Source: Paraburkholderia fynbosensis
GTDB lineage: Bacteria; Pseudomonadota; Gammaproteobacteria; Burkholderiales; Burkholderiaceae
DNA length: 64,000 nt
Direction: 5' to 3'
Assembly (NCBI RefSeq): GCF_902859935.1
Contig: NZ_CADIKI010000013.1
Span: 124,001 to 188,000 of the forward strand
Below, one piece after another: positions 63,055 to 64,000 of this stretch. Under the pieces are notes generated by a model. That model saw nothing but the letters and a program-made list of their open reading frames with translations. It was not told the DNA's origin and searched no databases. How positions within the stretch are numbered: position 1 is the first letter of the stretch; each line of letters starts with the position of its first letter. Both the position numbers and the translations under genes were made by a program.

Positions 63055-63864
63055 TCAAGCTACGACCAATGGGCTGCCAGCGAATGCTGCGCTTAGCTCG
63101 GCCGCAGGTCGAGAGTCCACATGCACCCCAAGGTTATGCAGATTCTCGAAGATGATTTGCTCCTGATAGGGTGCGACTGCAGCGAGCTGATATTCGACGG
63201 ACCTGCCGGCCTGACGAATTGCATCCTGCTGCGTTACAGATAGCCGCCTAAACGTGCGCGCCGAGATCAGCAGAGCGCACGCAGATCGGGGATAACGGAC
63301 CGCGGAAAAGTAACGGAAATGCTGTGATAGCGAAAGAGAGGTCGCCTCGTCGCCAGAACACAGCACCGCGTCCATTTCCTTGGCGACTATGCTCTCCCTT
63401 GCACGACACCAATCAGCGGTTACCGGCTCCGCGCCGAGTTGCCGCAGCAATACGCCCGACTCAAAATCAAACACGCACACCCGCACGCCCTTAAGGTCAC
63501 CAACGCTCGTGATGGCGCGCTTCGTCCAAAGCCCTCCAGCCGGTGCCGGGGCCGCTGCGAGTAAAACTAGCGAGTCCCTCGCAACCGCGTGGCTTGCAGA
63601 CCTGCCCATATTCGACGCATACCGTGACGCCGCTTCCCCGCCGTCGGTGGGTGCGTACTGGCAGTGATGTACGAGAATTGCAGTACCGTCCAGTTTCCCC
63701 CGCCTCACTTCTTTCAGGATATTGAGAGACGAGGCTTGCCAGTCATATAAAGGGACAACATTGAAGAGCGGCTGGTCGGGCTCATTGAATATGCCGGCGA
63801 AAATCCGCACGGCTTGTGCCGGTAACGATGCCGTGCAGAACTCAGTCATAAAGGTGAAATGCAT
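63055..63864 (-). CDS. TRAP-type solute-binding-like protein lacking a signal peptide
   Basis: This 269-residue DctP-fold protein has YDWQASSLNILKEVRRGKLDGTAILVHH, KRAITSVGDLKGVRVCVFDFESGVLLRQLGAEPVTADWCRARESIVAKEMDAVLCSGDEATSLSLSQHFRYFSAVRYPRSACALLISARTFRRLSVTQQDAIRQAGRSVEYQL. These are typical DctP segments (GxKxR region, then the W-x-x-Y-shift to YFSAVRYP). The start (ATG 63864, MHFTFMTEFCTASLPAQ) gives no secretion signal, which is abnormal for the family, so the gene may be 5'-altered. No dctQM genes are beside it. It is part of the decaying cluster of the island. Confidence 0.65.
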   Translation of the reverse strand: MHFTFMTEFCTASLPAQAVRIFAGIFNEPDQPLFNVVPLYDWQASSLNILKEVRRGKLDGTAILVHHCQYAPTDGGEAASRYASNMGRSASHAVARDSLVLLAAAPAPAGGLWTKRAITSVGDLKGVRVCVFDFESGVLLRQLGAEPVTADWCRARESIVAKEMDAVLCSGDEATSLSLSQHFRYFSAVRYPRSACALLISARTFRRLSVTQQDAIRQAGRSVEYQLAAVAPYQEQIIFENLHNLGVHVDSRPAAELSAAFAGSPLVVA

Positions 63865-64000
63865 GGTTGGCCCTGTCGTGCGGCGATGTCGCCAAGTCTT
63901 AGCGCATCGTACACACGGCAGATCACGAAAACACCGGCGTAGTTTGTGATTGACTCTCGGCACCAAACTAGGTAGAAGCCGATTCCTCTGAGACGGCCAT
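63865..64000. other. window edge, no supported gene
   Basis: The last 136 bases upstream of the TRAP-like gene contain no identifiable gene or regulatory motif. Confidence 0.3.

Larger units (their letters stand above)
55794..64000. mobile_element. putative cargo of the Tn7-like element (to window edge)
   Basis: From the left end rightward the DNA is visibly richer in A and T than the region before 55,640. The genes are accessory and partly broken: truncated TRAP protein, GGDEF/LuxR operon, decayed catabolic cluster. In Tn7 itself the transposition genes sit at the opposite (right) end, so their absence here is expected. The extent is unknown and the assignment is inference from the end structure. 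Confidence 0.5.

Overview
The window reads as DNA from a high-GC beta-proteobacterium of the Burkholderiaceae, most likely Paraburkholderia. The support is gene content (DUF4148 protein, monomeric isocitrate dehydrogenase, an ech-vdh-fcs ferulate cluster, many IclR/LysR/AraC/GntR regulators) and strong codon bias with long open antisense frames. No rRNA, tRNA, replication or ribosomal-protein genes were seen. The mix of catabolic modules, transporters and regulators is typical of a secondary chromosome or an accessory region. These are recognitions from sequence by eye; no search was run.

Region by region: 1-8.2 kb holds a PRC-barrel protein, a sugar-type periplasmic binding protein, an unusual leucine-rich-repeat/protein-kinase fusion, an Ogt alkyltransferase, an M20 amidohydrolase, an AraC regulator, a dienelactone hydrolase and cyanase. 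At 8.38-8.63 kb a promoter, structured region and Rho-independent terminator suggest an unannotated small RNA. From 8.9 to 16 kb come an intradiol dioxygenase, a PRISE-type reductase, an IclR regulator divergent from a transporter plus type II dehydroquinase pair (quinate/shikimate use), and a multidrug-type MFS pump. At 16-20.2 kb is a D-glucarate module (gudD, gudP, GntR regulator) with two copies of a palindromic operator candidate. From 20.7 to 31 kb are icd, a TonB receptor, a LysR/MFS pair, a remnant of a meta-cleavage hydrolase and an ABM/iron-alcohol-dehydrogenase operon. From 31.2 to 36.4 kb a TctD/TctE-like two-component system lies divergent from an NMT1/SsuA-type ABC importer.

At 36.7-39.4 kb a membrane-anchored TPR protein is followed by a GH108 endolysin and a three-TM-type holin candidate, with no phage structural genes around: a stand-alone lysis or export cassette. 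At 42-52.5 kb lies a complete ferulate module: feruloyl esterase, porin, MFS importer, feruloyl-CoA synthase, enoyl-CoA hydratase/lyase, vanillin dehydrogenase, an amidohydrolase and a MarR regulator, with two matching operators (TATCAG-N5-CTGATA) in front of the two transcription units. At 52.9-54.8 kb a double-domain KaiC-like ATPase is coupled to a single-domain response regulator.

The most striking structural signal is at 55,643. A tehA/SLAC1-family gene stops abruptly, its stop codon lying inside TGTGAACA. This is followed by three directly repeated 20-bp motifs within 151 bp, the architecture of a Tn7-type left end with TnsB sites. To its right, up to the window edge, the DNA is visibly less GC-rich and carries cargo-like, partly decayed genes: a 5'-truncated TRAP binding protein, an operon of a GGDEF/degenerate-EAL sensor with a small protein and a LuxR solo, and a degraded catabolic cluster (YciI-like, MFS, cupin, frameshifted DUF2848, truncated aminotransferase, leaderless TRAP binding protein). 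No transposase lies within the window, so the element assignment rests on the end structure and the interrupted gene.
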